Source: Promethearchaeota archaeon
Lineage (GTDB): Archaea > Asgardarchaeota > Lokiarchaeia > Sigyniarchaeales > SOKP01
Reading direction: 5' to 3'
NCBI GenBank assembly: GCA_019058445.1
Contig: JAHPZA010000006.1
Location: 186,001 to 250,000 of the forward strand
DNA: 64,000 nucleotides
Part shown: piece by piece, positions 52,307-63,299 of the stretch
How the letters are laid out: the number at the start of each line of letters is the position of its first letter
How positions within the stretch are numbered: the first letter of the stretch is position 1
Position numbers and translations under genes: made by a program
Notes under the pieces: model-generated
What the model was told of the DNA's origin: nothing
Seen by the model: only the letters and a program-made list of their open reading frames with translations
Databases searched by the model: none

Positions 52307-53428
52307 ATGGTAAGTATTATAGATGCGATATTTACAATTTTAGTAATTAATGCGATACTTTTAGCACTTGGAAGTATAATATTTGGAGTTGCATGTTGGC
52401 GTAAACGAGATTTAATCTCATATCTTCCAATCTATATTACCTTTTCCATTGGAAATGCTTTTTATTTAAACCAGTTTGTTGATGTTACTTATCAAATCAT
52501 TGGCGCGATGTTTTTTGTTGGTGCGGCTTTGTGTATATTTACTGCATCATTTCAAGATTATTATAAGAATTTTATCAAACCAAATCATAGAGCATCTCAA
52601 ATCTCTAATATCACTCTTGCTACTGTAGTTGTAAGTCCATTGGTTATAGCTATGCAAATTATCTTGGTAATTTTATTAATATGTGCCTCGATAATGCTCT
52701 TGCGTGTATATTTAAAAACAAGATCAACCATAAAATTACTATTTATGACATGTGCTATGGCTGCTGTGTTGGGACTTATATTACAATTAAATCCATTTTT
52801 TGAATTAGAATTTGCTTTATTTTTAGGGAATGCAGTTGCAACAGTTTATATCTCGATACTTCTTGTTATAGGAATTGTTGCTAATATAGAATTACAGCTA
52901 GATAAATCTATGGATACTCTGAAGAGGGTAATAAATTCAGCACAAAATGTAAGTGTTGATACTTCCAATATGGCAACTGAATTAGCTGCAAGTGCTAGCG
53001 AGGTAAATGCATCATCTGAGGAAATTGCTTCCACTGTACAAGTAATGAATAATGAAACACAAATTATAATGGATTCTACAGATGATTTATATAATGTAAT
53101 GGAATTAATAAAAAGTATAGCTGATCAAACAAATCTATTAGCTTTAAATGCTGCTATAGAAGCAGGGAGAGCAGGTGAATATGGAAGAGGTTTTGCGGTG
53201 GTTGCTGATGAAGTACGAAAATTAGCAGAGGAATCGAAAAGCGCCGTTGAAAATACGTCATATAAGATTGATGGAATCATTAAGAATATTCAAAAATCTA
53301 CTAATTCAATGGAAGGAATTAGTGCTTCAACGGAAGAACAAACCGCATCAATGGAAGAAATAACAGCTATGGCTAATAAACTAGGTTCAATGGCCGAAGA
53401 ATTAAGAAAAAATCTAACAATGGAGTAA
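52307..53428 (+). CDS. 7TM sensor with methyl-accepting chemotaxis-type signalling domain
   Basis: [38 protein letters not shown] after seven hydrophobic segments; GGGGAT RBS. Confidence 0.85.
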   Translation: MVSIIDAIFTILVINAILLALGSIIFGVACWRKRDLISYLPIYITFSIGNAFYLNQFVDVTYQIIGAMFFVGAALCIFTASFQDYYKNFIKPNHRASQISNITLATVVVSPLVIAMQIILVILLICASIMLLRVYLKTRSTIKLLFMTCAMAAVLGLILQLNPFFELEFALFLGNAVATVYISILLVIGIVANIELQLDKSMDTLKRVINSAQNVSVDTSNMATELAASASEVNASSEEIASTVQVMNNETQIIMDSTDDLYNVMELIKSIADQTNLLALNAAIEAGRAGEYGRGFAVVADEVRKLAEESKSAVENTSYKIDGIIKNIQKSTNSMEGISASTEEQTASMEEITAMANKLGSMAEELRKNLTME

Positions 53429-53446
53429 TTTTCAATAGAAATATCA

Positions 53447-54403
53447 TTATTTTACTCTTTTTTTTTTAAGTTGTGCTCTATATTTAGTTCTCCATTTCGG
53501 TTCTATTATATTTAAAGCATTCACAGCTTCCTCTCTCACCCAATAATACCAATCTTTTAGTGCATTTAATAATAAGTTAGTAGCTTTTTTATCGCCGAGT
53601 TCTCCTAAGGCTTTAATGACACCTCGTCGCAAATATCCCACTTTAATATTGTCATTATTAATTTCGGTGTCTTCTAAGATGCTCAATAATCTATTAATCA
53701 AAATATTTTCATCTAATTTCTTTTTAAGAGCATCAAGGGCAAATCTCCATACATCAAAACTGTCTAATCCAAGGCAATCTAATAAATTGGGAATTGCAGC
53801 ATCGGGAAAATGAGTTAAATTACTTAATGCTTCAATTGCACATATGCGAATCTGTTTATTAGATGATTTTAGCATTTCTACTAAATCATTCGTTGCAGAA
53901 TTCTCTTTTAGGAACCCTAAAGATTCAGCAGCTTCTATTTTAAGATTATCATCATTACTTCTTAACAATTTTTTTAAACTTTCAATAATTAGGGCTCTAT
54001 ATTCACTTCGATACGCCAAAGGCACTAATAATCTAATAGCAGTTAATTTAATCTCATTCTTTTGTTCATTTTCTAAGACCCAAATTAGCGGTTGTATAGC
54101 TTTCGCTTTTCTTTCATTATAATGAAACGCTAATAATTTAGCTGCCTCAATTCGGACGTCTGGATCTTCATCTGATATAAAATAATTTTCAATTTCTTCA
54201 AAATGAGTCTTATCATGTAATTCGTTTAAAGTTTCTAAAATTTTGACTCTTGTGGTTTTCAAATCTGTTATTGAATATAGACCATGAAGCCGCTCAATCG
54301 CTTCGCTTCTACTTATTTTATTGAGATCTTTCAATATCTTATCAAGTGACGTCAAATTATAGTATAGAAGTTTTTTTTCATATAATTTCGTGATAATGAA
54401 CAT
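53447..54403 (-). CDS. HEAT-repeat protein
   Basis: 318 aa; repeated D.D..VR..AA..L......A...L...L pattern. Confidence 0.85.
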   Translation of the reverse strand: MFIITKLYEKKLLYYNLTSLDKILKDLNKISRSEAIERLHGLYSITDLKTTRVKILETLNELHDKTHFEEIENYFISDEDPDVRIEAAKLLAFHYNERKAKAIQPLIWVLENEQKNEIKLTAIRLLVPLAYRSEYRALIIESLKKLLRSNDDNLKIEAAESLGFLKENSATNDLVEMLKSSNKQIRICAIEALSNLTHFPDAAIPNLLDCLGLDSFDVWRFALDALKKKLDENILINRLLSILEDTEINNDNIKVGYLRRGVIKALGELGDKKATNLLLNALKDWYYWVREEAVNALNIIEPKWRTKYRAQLKKKRVK

Positions 54404-54532
54404 TTAAAATTTATACTTAAAATTTATATTGACAGATCTTAATTTTGCTATAATCTTTTTTTAAATAAGAAGAGATACTTAAAACGATAACAAAATAAAA
54501 TAAATAAAATATTAGAAATCCGTTTTCCTCAT

Positions 54533-54781
54533 TTATCCGAAGAATTTTTTAAGAGATTTTTTGAAATCTTTGCTTGAAGTACTGCTTATTTCACCCCATT
54601 CATACTTCCCATGTTTTGTTTTCCTATGGTTGAAATAATTATTAAATGATCTCTCGAAATCGAATGCACTCATACTAGTTTCTTCTCCGAACTTAATTTG
54701 GAATAAATGACGAAATAAATCATAGAATAAAGCGGGCATTTCTTTATGTTCACCTTTTATAGCTATTAAATTTTTATTCAA
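54533..54781 (-). CDS. Small hypothetical protein
   Basis: 82-aa ORF, no recognised family. Confidence 0.4.
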   Translation of the reverse strand: MNKNLIAIKGEHKEMPALFYDLFRHLFQIKFGEETSMSAFDFERSFNNYFNHRKTKHGKYEWGEISSTSSKDFKKSLKKFFG

Positions 54782-54969
54782 ATACTTATTTAATTAATCA
54801 AATATTGTTCTTAGATAAACAACCAATTTCATATTTAAATATTATCACACGAATAATATTTTCATATTTAGTTACGATTCATAAAAAAATTAATAAAAAC
54901 CAAAATAAAATTGAATTTCTTTTTCGAGATTGATCATACAAATAAAATCAATCAATCTACAATTAAAAA

Positions 54970-55527
54970 TTACTCGAACAATTCAATTATTGCATATCCC
55001 GGACTGTTAATTCTTTTTCGAAAGTAGAGCGTCCCTTCGTCAATTTCTTTTGTTTTGATGTATCCCCTAGCATAGTCCTTTTCTGAGATGTAGTCTCTTT
55101 GTCCAGCTTCAAATCGTTTGATTATTTTTCCTTCTTTCTCAATATGAATTTTAGTTTCTGTTTTTTGTTTTATCTCAAAGTAAAGCCTCTTGCCGTTAAT
55201 TTCTTTCAAGATTGCTTCAGTAATTAGAGTATCACCGGCTCTTACGGGATGTCTCATTTCAACACCGATTTTGATAATTTTCCCGTATTTTTCCTGTTCA
55301 ATAAAATCATCAAATATTTTGGTTATAAAACCGTAACTAAACAAGCCATGAGCAATTACGCCCTTATAACCCGCCTTTTGAGCACGATCGTCGTCATCGT
55401 GAATAAAATTAGACGCTAATTTGGCAAATCCTCCTAATTTGGAATAATTCCTTATTAAATCTCGCGTTATTTGATCGAACTCGTCCCTAATTACCTTCCC
55501 TATTTTGAGATCCTTTATTTTTACCAT
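54970..55527 (-). CDS. MaoC-like hot-dog dehydratase
   Basis: HDDDDRAQKAGYKGVIAHGLFSYGFI...HPVRAGDTLITEAILKEI. Confidence 0.85.
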   Translation of the reverse strand: MVKIKDLKIGKVIRDEFDQITRDLIRNYSKLGGFAKLASNFIHDDDDRAQKAGYKGVIAHGLFSYGFITKIFDDFIEQEKYGKIIKIGVEMRHPVRAGDTLITEAILKEINGKRLYFEIKQKTETKIHIEKEGKIIKRFEAGQRDYISEKDYARGYIKTKEIDEGTLYFRKRINSPGYAIIELFE

Positions 55528-55528
55528 T

Positions 55529-56038
55529 TTAGTATCCTCCTGGAGCTATGGTTGCGACACTTTTCACTTTACATACCAGTTCACCGCGTTGGTTTCTTGC
55601 TGTTTGAAAAATTTCGCCGAACAATCTCATCTTTTCGTTTACCCAGATTTTACCAATTTTCCCTCGAATTGTGAGAAAATCCCCCGGTCTAATCTTAACG
55701 CATCCGTCCCAATCATATTCGTTTGCTGCATGAAGTAATTTCGAAAAATCTAAAAGAAACCCCCTCTTTTTGCCATTTTGTTCAAACGATATGGTTGCCA
55801 TATTTATATACAGTTTGGCAGAAAACACGTTTGCAAATGCGGGACATGCTATGATTCCACTTTCTTCCGGACCTATATATTTAGGGTCCGAAATTCCAAA
55901 ACATTTTGCAAATGCTACCATATGTTTATATCTACAGCGGAATTTAACTATACCTGGAATTTCCATCCCTGGAAGATAGTTTATTAAAAATTTCGCATTC
56001 TTTTTGATTTCCTCTAGTTCCATAATATCATATAACAT
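55529..56038 (-). CDS. MaoC N-terminal-like hot-dog protein (probable partner subunit)
   Basis: CRYKHMVAFAKCFGISDPKYIG...HAANEYDWDGCVKIRPGDFLTIRGKI; adjacent to second hot-dog gene. Confidence 0.75.
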   Translation of the reverse strand: MLYDIMELEEIKKNAKFLINYLPGMEIPGIVKFRCRYKHMVAFAKCFGISDPKYIGPEESGIIACPAFANVFSAKLYINMATISFEQNGKKRGFLLDFSKLLHAANEYDWDGCVKIRPGDFLTIRGKIGKIWVNEKMRLFGEIFQTARNQRGELVCKVKSVATIAPGGY

Positions 56039-56155
56039 TGTTTTTATAGTAAATTATCAAAGAGTTATAAATATAAATTTGATTTCCAAATTATTAATTG
56101 AACGACTCATTCGTATTTAATATTATTTTCTTTTTTAATTTGGAGTTTAAATAAA

Positions 56156-57094
56156 ATGAAGCGAAAAATTGCAGATAAGACGTATTTGAACTATTTATTA
56201 CAATCATTAAATGTAAATGAATTAAAACAGATTTGTAGAGACTTTGAGATAAAAGGCTTTTCGAAATTTACAAAAGCAAAGCTCATAGAATTTATTTTAG
56301 ATTCTTTAGCCGAAGAAGAAATCAAGGATTTACTAAAAGAAAAGGAATTAGAAATTATTTCAAAAGAGATAGATTTAGCACTTAGCAAAATAAACGGTGA
56401 GGATAGAGAATCAATAGCTGCTATCAACATAGTAAATCCAGATTTACATGAAATAGAAATAACTTTTAAAGGTTGGAATTGGGAATCAAAGTCATTTTTA
56501 TCAATTACAGAAGAGAACATTAATAATCCAGAGCGAGACTGTGATTGCAGAATCGGTTCAAATATGGGATTATGCAATCATTTTTGGGTTGGTTTCATTT
56601 ATTCGCTGAAAGAAGGGTATTTTAAACTTTCCGATTGGACTTTAACTTTATTACCTGAAAAGTTTGAAGAAAAAATAAAATCAATTAAATTATCTAAAGG
56701 GAAGGATGAAGAGGGAGAAGAAAAAGTTGTAAGTTTAGTGGATGAGAGTTCAGATTCTTTCCTACTATTAAGTCATATTGATAATAGTATTACGATCTAT
56801 GAGGGCGAAATTGAAGATATCGTTGAAAAACAGCAAGATTTTCAAGGTAATATAACTGTATATTATGTAGTTATGTTAAACAATGTTAGATTTGGTCCAA
56901 GAGTGCAAAGAAAAAGCGACTTTCATGAAGAAGATATTTTAGATGTTGAAAAACTAAAGTTAAGAATAAGCGAAAACCTGAATAATGAGCATAACTTAAA
57001 AATCGGAGATAAGATCGGGGGTAATGGTAAACTCACAAAAGACAATATTTTAGGCTTTATCGTAAAAAATATAAGAAAGATTGAAAAAAAGTGA
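56156..57094 (+). CDS. SAP-like plus SWIM zinc-finger protein
   Basis: N-term LNVNELKQICRDFEIKGFSKFTKAKLIEFIL (SAP/Rho-N-like); CDCRIGSNMGLCNHFW (CxC...CxH SWIM); OB-like C-terminus possible. Confidence 0.7.
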   Translation: MKRKIADKTYLNYLLQSLNVNELKQICRDFEIKGFSKFTKAKLIEFILDSLAEEEIKDLLKEKELEIISKEIDLALSKINGEDRESIAAINIVNPDLHEIEITFKGWNWESKSFLSITEENINNPERDCDCRIGSNMGLCNHFWVGFIYSLKEGYFKLSDWTLTLLPEKFEEKIKSIKLSKGKDEEGEEKVVSLVDESSDSFLLLSHIDNSITIYEGEIEDIVEKQQDFQGNITVYYVVMLNNVRFGPRVQRKSDFHEEDILDVEKLKLRISENLNNEHNLKIGDKIGGNGKLTKDNILGFIVKNIRKIEKK

Positions 57095-57165
57095 TTAAGT
57101 TTTTATAATTCAAAATTGATAATTTTTATAATAAAACATTATCATCATTAAAGAAGTGTATTTAA

Positions 57166-57996
57166 ATGGAAAAAAGATTTAAAGCTCCACTTATTCTTTC
57201 TCTGCTACTAATTGTATATGCTTTTGCCTTTTTATTCATTATTGGTGAAGAAGGTGACTTAATACCATTATATCCCGGAGGGGTAACATCAGATTATATA
57301 CTAGTAATCGTAATTCCAATAATAATAATGATATTAATGTATTTTGTTGGGCATTTAATCGCAAAAATTTTTATTCCCATTCATAAACTGATGAAATTAA
57401 ACAGATATGACTATTTTCTTATTCAGCCAGAGAAAAAGTTATCAGGTTTAAAAATCATAATTCGCAGTTTTTATCCAGGATTACTTGCAATCAATATTGC
57501 GATCTATATAGCCCTCTTAGGAGAATATAATCATTTATTTTATGCAGGATCAGGTGAGCCCAATCTTCCCGCAATGATAGAATGGATAGCAATAATAATT
57601 GGAGTACCTATTGCTACCTTTATTATTACCCCTATTTGGATTTTAGATTCTGCGGGATTGATGTGTTCATTAGATCAAGATAAGTATAAGAACCGGGTAA
57701 CACCGGATATTGAGAGTGTTGGTCGATTTTATTCTACTGTCTTTAAGGGATACGTCGGTATTTCAACTGTTGTTACATATATTCTTATAATATACACTTT
57801 CGCTCAGCAAGGAGTGACATTTGGCAATTATTTCATAATTTTCATCGATCCATTCGCATTAATTCTATATTTTGTTTTCTTATCACTAACATTAGAAGCA
57901 GGAATGAATAATATTAATAAGCGATTAATGAAAGGAATTGAAAAAATGGGAATTGATACTACTCCTCAAGAGATTAAAATAGTACCTAAAGAATAA
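57166..57996 (+). CDS. Multi-pass membrane protein, unknown function
   Basis: 276 aa, about six hydrophobic segments. Confidence 0.65.
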   Translation: MEKRFKAPLILSLLLIVYAFAFLFIIGEEGDLIPLYPGGVTSDYILVIVIPIIIMILMYFVGHLIAKIFIPIHKLMKLNRYDYFLIQPEKKLSGLKIIIRSFYPGLLAINIAIYIALLGEYNHLFYAGSGEPNLPAMIEWIAIIIGVPIATFIITPIWILDSAGLMCSLDQDKYKNRVTPDIESVGRFYSTVFKGYVGISTVVTYILIIYTFAQQGVTFGNYFIIFIDPFALILYFVFLSLTLEAGMNNINKRLMKGIEKMGIDTTPQEIKIVPKE

Positions 57997-58175
57997 GAAA
58001 ATAGAAGTAATAAATAAAAATGTCTTATTTTTTTTTTTTCTTAATTTTTTACTAAATACTTTATTTCACAATTTTTAAATTAGCTATGAAATAATAAGGG
58101 GATATATTAAATAACCAATTATTCATTTTATAATTTAAAATAATAGATTTTTTGCTTAAAAAGAAGGTGTAAGAC

Positions 58176-59546
58176 ATGAAATCAGGATTTTTAAATGATA
58201 TTAACATGATTCTCGCCACAGACTTCTATCAATTAACAATGGGCGCAGCATACTATCAAAATAATTTAGAAAATAAACGGGATGAAGAAGATGACATAGC
58301 TATTTTCGATGTTTTTGTCAGAAAATATCCAAAAAATCGTAATTACTTAATTTTTGCTGGATTAGAACAAGCTATTTACTATTTACAAAAGGCTCGATTT
58401 ACTCCCAAAACCATCGAGTTCTTGAGGAACAAAGAAGTGTTTAAGAATATTGACTCAAGTTTCTTTGATGAATATTTGTCTAAATTTAGATTTAATTTAG
58501 ATGTATGGGCTATGAAGGAGGGAAATTTTTTCTTTCCAAATGAACCAATTATGAGAGTTCAAGGACCGATGTTCCAAGCTCAATTAGCTGAGACATATTT
58601 ATTAAATGTCATTAATTTTCAAACTATCGTGGCTTCTAAAGCATCTCGAATTAAAAATATTGCTCCAGATAAAGTTCTTCTCGAATTTGGCACAAGAAGA
58701 TCGCATAGTCCGCTGGCAGGAGTTTACGCAGCACGCGCAAGCTATATTTCAGGCTTCAATGGCACGAGTAATGTTGTTGCGGATATAGAGTTAGGAATCA
58801 ACTCAAGTGGCACGATGGCACATAGTTTTATACAGAAATTTGACAAGGAAATAGAAAGCTTTGATATTTATTATGATATTTATGGGCAAAATTCAATAAT
58901 GCTTATTGATACTTATGATACTGAAAAGGCCGCAGAAAAAGTGTGCAAATATAAAAACAGCATTACAGGTGTGAGAATAGATTCGGGAGACCTCATCGCA
59001 CACGCAAAGAAGGTTCGAAAAATTTTAGATAAGAACGGGTGTAAGAAGGTACTTATTGTAGCGAGTTCTGATTTAAATGAATATAAAATAAAAGAGATAA
59101 TTGACAATAATGCCCCAATAGATGCCTTTGGCATAGGAACTGAATTGGCCACATCCCGAGATGATCCAACCCTTGCGGCTGTATATAAATTAATAGAATA
59201 CAATGGTGTCCCTAGAATTAAAATCAGTGAAGAGAAAATGACCTATCCTGGAAAAAAACAAATTTATAGAATAACTGATGAGAAAGGAATCTTTATAGAA
59301 GATTTTTTGATGTTAGAAGATGAACCAGCCCCTTCTAATTCAGAGGCATTATTAATTCCAATTATGGAAAAAGGCGAATTAATCTATAACCTACCTAATA
59401 TAGACGAAATTCAGCATTATTACTTGGAAAATATAAAAACCTTACCAGATGACTACAAAAAATTGGTAGAAAATCATATTTTCAAGCTCAAAATCTCTAA
59501 AAACCTGCAAGAACTTACAAACACACTTAAAAAAAAAATATATTAA
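58176..59546 (+). CDS. pncB: Nicotinate phosphoribosyltransferase
   Basis: MILATDFYQLTMGAAYYQN; EFGTRRSHSPLAGVYAARASYISGFNGTSNV; GVRIDSGDLIAHAKKVRKIL. Confidence 0.92.
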   Translation: MKSGFLNDINMILATDFYQLTMGAAYYQNNLENKRDEEDDIAIFDVFVRKYPKNRNYLIFAGLEQAIYYLQKARFTPKTIEFLRNKEVFKNIDSSFFDEYLSKFRFNLDVWAMKEGNFFFPNEPIMRVQGPMFQAQLAETYLLNVINFQTIVASKASRIKNIAPDKVLLEFGTRRSHSPLAGVYAARASYISGFNGTSNVVADIELGINSSGTMAHSFIQKFDKEIESFDIYYDIYGQNSIMLIDTYDTEKAAEKVCKYKNSITGVRIDSGDLIAHAKKVRKILDKNGCKKVLIVASSDLNEYKIKEIIDNNAPIDAFGIGTELATSRDDPTLAAVYKLIEYNGVPRIKISEEKMTYPGKKQIYRITDEKGIFIEDFLMLEDEPAPSNSEALLIPIMEKGELIYNLPNIDEIQHYYLENIKTLPDDYKKLVENHIFKLKISKNLQELTNTLKKKIY

Positions 59547-61259
59547 TTAAAAAATTAATAAATATGCCTCGAGAGCTTCCATTACTTTTGGAAAGAAAGT
59601 TGCGATTGATACTACAAAACTCAGTAATATAGTGAAGTCAATAAGCCATTCTTTTAAAGAAGATATTTCTAAATATTGATCATTTAAGAATTTAAGTTCT
59701 CCCATATCCTTGAATTCGTGCATTATAAACCCGGGTGCTAATTCTTTAGCTTTTAGAGCAGTAATCAAATCTTTTCTTCTATTCTTTACTTCATTGAGCG
59801 CGGTTTTCTTTTGTTGATGTATAGATCTTTTCCATCCTACCAGTGAAATAAAGAATAACATGATAACAATCAATAAAATTGCACTGACAATGATTATAAT
59901 GACAACAAAATTTATGCTACGGGCCACAAAATATACTAATCCAGAAGAGAGCATTAAGAATCCAGAAGTAAATATATAAAGACAAATCGTTCTGAGATTT
60001 TTCGTTAATTCTTGGTCTACGTTAGGAGCATGAAACCTGTCAAAATTAAATCTAAAATCTTTTGAAAGATGGTATTGCCCATAGGCAAAGGCTCCTATAA
60101 TATAAATAGCTACGGCACCCATTCCGAAGTTAATTGCCCATAAAAAGAAAATATCTGAAAAGAAGAAGACATCAATCAGATACGCTATAGCAGCATTGGT
60201 ATCCCAATTACATACTAGTATTAATTCTATAATAAAATATGGGATGCTGTAGAGTAAAAATCCAATTAAAAAGGCCAGCATAAAACCTCCCGTGTTGTGC
60301 GATGTGAGTCTTAAATCCGTTCTCATTAAAAATGAGGGCTCAATTTCTTTTCCCATTAATTTTGATTGCTCATCATAATGCTTTTCCGTAAAATCTATTA
60401 ATTTTTGATATTGTAAAAATAAAAGCAGAACGATCACATAAAATACGATGATAGGCACTTGACTTGAGATTATTTCAACCAGAATAGGCGCTCCTGTGTG
60501 GACGCTCACTTTTGGAAAAATATAATATGGCAAGATAACCACTAAATAAAGTACCCAGGAAAGATATGCTACAAAGAAAGTAGTCCAAATATTAAATTCA
60601 AATGGTTTATGAGGTTTTTTTCTCACTATTCTATGAAACATTGCTTCAATGTAATCTACTTTATCTGGTGATGATTCAAAAGGAGGAACTTGTATCTGTT
60701 TTGAAACTTTCCCTGATCTTTTGTATTTACAAAAACGAAACTCTTTATCTTTAAAATAATCTCTATCATAATATAAAAATCTAATAGACTCTGCAAATTG
60801 ATTCTCAATATTTAAAATTTTTACCCATTGGTTATCTGGTCTGCGAATTTTTTTCACACACGGAAACTCTTTAATTGGATATGGTTTTTTCGGATCTATT
60901 TCGCTTATTGGAGGATAGTTATAATTCTTATTATAAAGTAATTTTTTCACTGACTTTATGAAAAGTTTAAAATATTGAGTCCAAAAGAATGCATTTAACG
61001 TTGCCCATCCATAAAATAGTATTTGTTGTGTTTCATTAGATTTTGAATCATAGATCTCAACAGGTTTTTTGCCTCTAAAATGACCAAACAATTTCAGAAT
61101 TTTTTTTTCTTCTTTAGTTAGTTTATCATGATACATAACTCGTTTCCAACGGAATTTCCACGTAAGTATTAATAACTGGATTATTTTTACAAAATAATCT
61201 AAAGGATCGAAAACTCTCTTATCTAAAACCTCTTCTTGAGATGTAATCATGCTGATCAA
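59547..61259 (-). CDS. Large multi-pass membrane protein, unknown function
   Basis: 570 aa; several hydrophobic segments; no recognised catalytic motif. Confidence 0.65.
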   Translation of the reverse strand: MISMITSQEEVLDKRVFDPLDYFVKIIQLLILTWKFRWKRVMYHDKLTKEEKKILKLFGHFRGKKPVEIYDSKSNETQQILFYGWATLNAFFWTQYFKLFIKSVKKLLYNKNYNYPPISEIDPKKPYPIKEFPCVKKIRRPDNQWVKILNIENQFAESIRFLYYDRDYFKDKEFRFCKYKRSGKVSKQIQVPPFESSPDKVDYIEAMFHRIVRKKPHKPFEFNIWTTFFVAYLSWVLYLVVILPYYIFPKVSVHTGAPILVEIISSQVPIIVFYVIVLLLFLQYQKLIDFTEKHYDEQSKLMGKEIEPSFLMRTDLRLTSHNTGGFMLAFLIGFLLYSIPYFIIELILVCNWDTNAAIAYLIDVFFFSDIFFLWAINFGMGAVAIYIIGAFAYGQYHLSKDFRFNFDRFHAPNVDQELTKNLRTICLYIFTSGFLMLSSGLVYFVARSINFVVIIIIVSAILLIVIMLFFISLVGWKRSIHQQKKTALNEVKNRRKDLITALKAKELAPGFIMHEFKDMGELKFLNDQYLEISSLKEWLIDFTILLSFVVSIATFFPKVMEALEAYLLIF

Positions 61260-61513
61260 CTTTTGTATTTATTGAACTTCTGTAATATTTATCTTTTCTT
61301 TTTTATTTAAAAATTTTTACTTAGTTTTGAATTTTATATTCTTTTAAGGTTGAAAACCTCTCATTAGAATAATTTATGCATTAAACATTAACCGAAATAG
61401 ACGGTTTAAACACCTTAAATGCCCTAAAAAATAATACTCAACATTAATTATTCGTTGCATTAACAATTTAAAGCTTTAAATTGTTTCAAATTATAATTAA
61501 AATATATATTAAT

Positions 61514-61529
61514 ATGATTAGATAATCAT
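61514..61529. promoter_or_regulatory. Inverted repeat ATGATTA-GA-TAATCAT upstream of the Tes-like gene
   Basis: Perfect 7-bp arms, 38 bp upstream of the ATG at 61567. Confidence 0.35.
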
Positions 61530-61566
61530 TTTAATAATATCTAAAAAAAAAATAAACTGATGTAAA

Positions 61567-63288
61567 ATGTATCATTTAGACGGTACTGAATACTTAAAGG
61601 AAAAATATTACAGAAAGACGGAAAGCATTTGTCCTGAATGCCTACAGAAAATTCCAGCTGAACTCATAGAAAAAAACGATGAAATTTGGATGGAAAAGAC
61701 GTGCCCTGAACATGGGTTCTTTAAGGATAAGATTTCAAGTAGTGCGAAATATTATAAATGGACTCATTACGGCACTAGCGAATGGAATTTTGAAAAAAAT
61801 GGTGACGCAAACCCTCCAGATATTCCGTGCAGTGATCCAAGAGGCTGTCCATATAATTGCGGCTTATGTACAGAACATTTATCCACATGTTCATTAGCTT
61901 TAATAGATTTAACAAATAGATGTAATTTTAACTGTAACTTCTGCTTCGCTAATGTACAGAAGGCTGGTTATTTAGTCGAGCCAACGCTTGAAGAAATTGA
62001 GAAAATCATGGACCACTTTAGAAATAAGCCTATTCCTGCGGTGAGTATTATGTTTTCTGGTGGGGAACCAACAGTACGAAAAGACTTTGCGCAGATATGT
62101 AAAATGGCAAAAGATAAGGGTTTTAAGGAAGTAATTGCTGCAACGAATGGGTATGGTTTCCAGAAAAAGAAAGGAGGTCTTGAATGGACTAAAGAAGTCT
62201 ATGAAGCGGGATTAGATACTCTTTATTTACAATTTGATGGAGTGAATAATGTAACTTATGAAAAAACTCGCGGAATCAAGAACTTAATGGATTATAAAAT
62301 GCGAGTTATTGAAAATTGTCGAAAAGCAGGACTTTCGTCGGTCAACCTCGTCGCCACGATTGTAAATGGGGTAAATGACAAAGAAATTGGAAATATTATT
62401 CAATTCTGTATTGATAATATCGATGTTGTAAGAGGGATCACCTTTCAACCCGTTTCTTTATGCGGTAGAATTGCGGCTGAAGAGCTCCAAGAACTCAGAA
62501 TAACCAATGCTGATGTAATCAAAGAAATTGAAAAGCAAACTAATGGTAAGATTAATATTGAAACTGCATGGTACCCTTTAACCTCGATTGTAGAATTTGG
62601 GCGCATTATCGCTTATTTAGCAGATGTAGATGCTATTGAATTTACCTGTCATCCTGATTGTGGTTTTGCGACCTATATGGTCATTGATCCAACCACAAAC
62701 GAGATGGTCCCTATTACAGATTACCTTGATCCATTAGAGATTATAGATTTTTCGAATAAATTCTGGAAGAAAATTAAACATAAAGAGGAAAAGCCAATAG
62801 AATTCTTTTCAAACTTTTTAGGAGATTTTGGTAAAACATTGGATAAGGGGTTAGAATTCTTAGATAAAACTCAATTAAAGGCACGATTTCTGTTAGGAAT
62901 GCTACAATATATTAATAAGCCGGGAAAGCTTATGGAAATGTTCAGCAGAGTATTAATAAACGGCGATTGGGAGAGTATCAGTTCATTCACTCATGGAACT
63001 CTTCTCATCAGTTCTATGCATTTTCAAGATGCGTATAATATGGATCTTGAAAGGACAAAGCGCTGCATTGTCCATTTTGGCGTGGCAATGCCCGATGGTA
63101 CAGTTAAAGAAATTCCATTCTGCACACATAATACTTTACATAGGCCTGACATTGAGAAGCAAATTGCAAAGAAATTGACGGATAAGGTGAAAAATGAATT
63201 TGATACTGGTACAGGTCAATTATCATTAGAAGCTGAACCAGATATTATGCGTAATGGTGGATTGGAGAAGGATAAATTAGAAAAATAG
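61567..63288 (+). CDS. Radical SAM protein, tetraether lipid synthase (Tes/MJ0619)-like
   Basis: ICPECLQKIPAELIEKNDEIWMEKTCPEHG; CPYNCGLCTEHLSTCSLALIDLTNRCNFNCNFCFANV; SGGEPTVRKDF. Confidence 0.85.
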   Translation: MYHLDGTEYLKEKYYRKTESICPECLQKIPAELIEKNDEIWMEKTCPEHGFFKDKISSSAKYYKWTHYGTSEWNFEKNGDANPPDIPCSDPRGCPYNCGLCTEHLSTCSLALIDLTNRCNFNCNFCFANVQKAGYLVEPTLEEIEKIMDHFRNKPIPAVSIMFSGGEPTVRKDFAQICKMAKDKGFKEVIAATNGYGFQKKKGGLEWTKEVYEAGLDTLYLQFDGVNNVTYEKTRGIKNLMDYKMRVIENCRKAGLSSVNLVATIVNGVNDKEIGNIIQFCIDNIDVVRGITFQPVSLCGRIAAEELQELRITNADVIKEIEKQTNGKINIETAWYPLTSIVEFGRIIAYLADVDAIEFTCHPDCGFATYMVIDPTTNEMVPITDYLDPLEIIDFSNKFWKKIKHKEEKPIEFFSNFLGDFGKTLDKGLEFLDKTQLKARFLLGMLQYINKPGKLMEMFSRVLINGDWESISSFTHGTLLISSMHFQDAYNMDLERTKRCIVHFGVAMPDGTVKEIPFCTHNTLHRPDIEKQIAKKLTDKVKNEFDTGTGQLSLEAEPDIMRNGGLEKDKLEK

Positions 63289-63299
63289 GTGAGAAATAG

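Noticed and set aside
55471-55987. Plus-strand ORFs 55471-55738 and 55770-55987
   Set aside because: Antisense to the MaoC-like pair, whose sense translations have clear family motifs.
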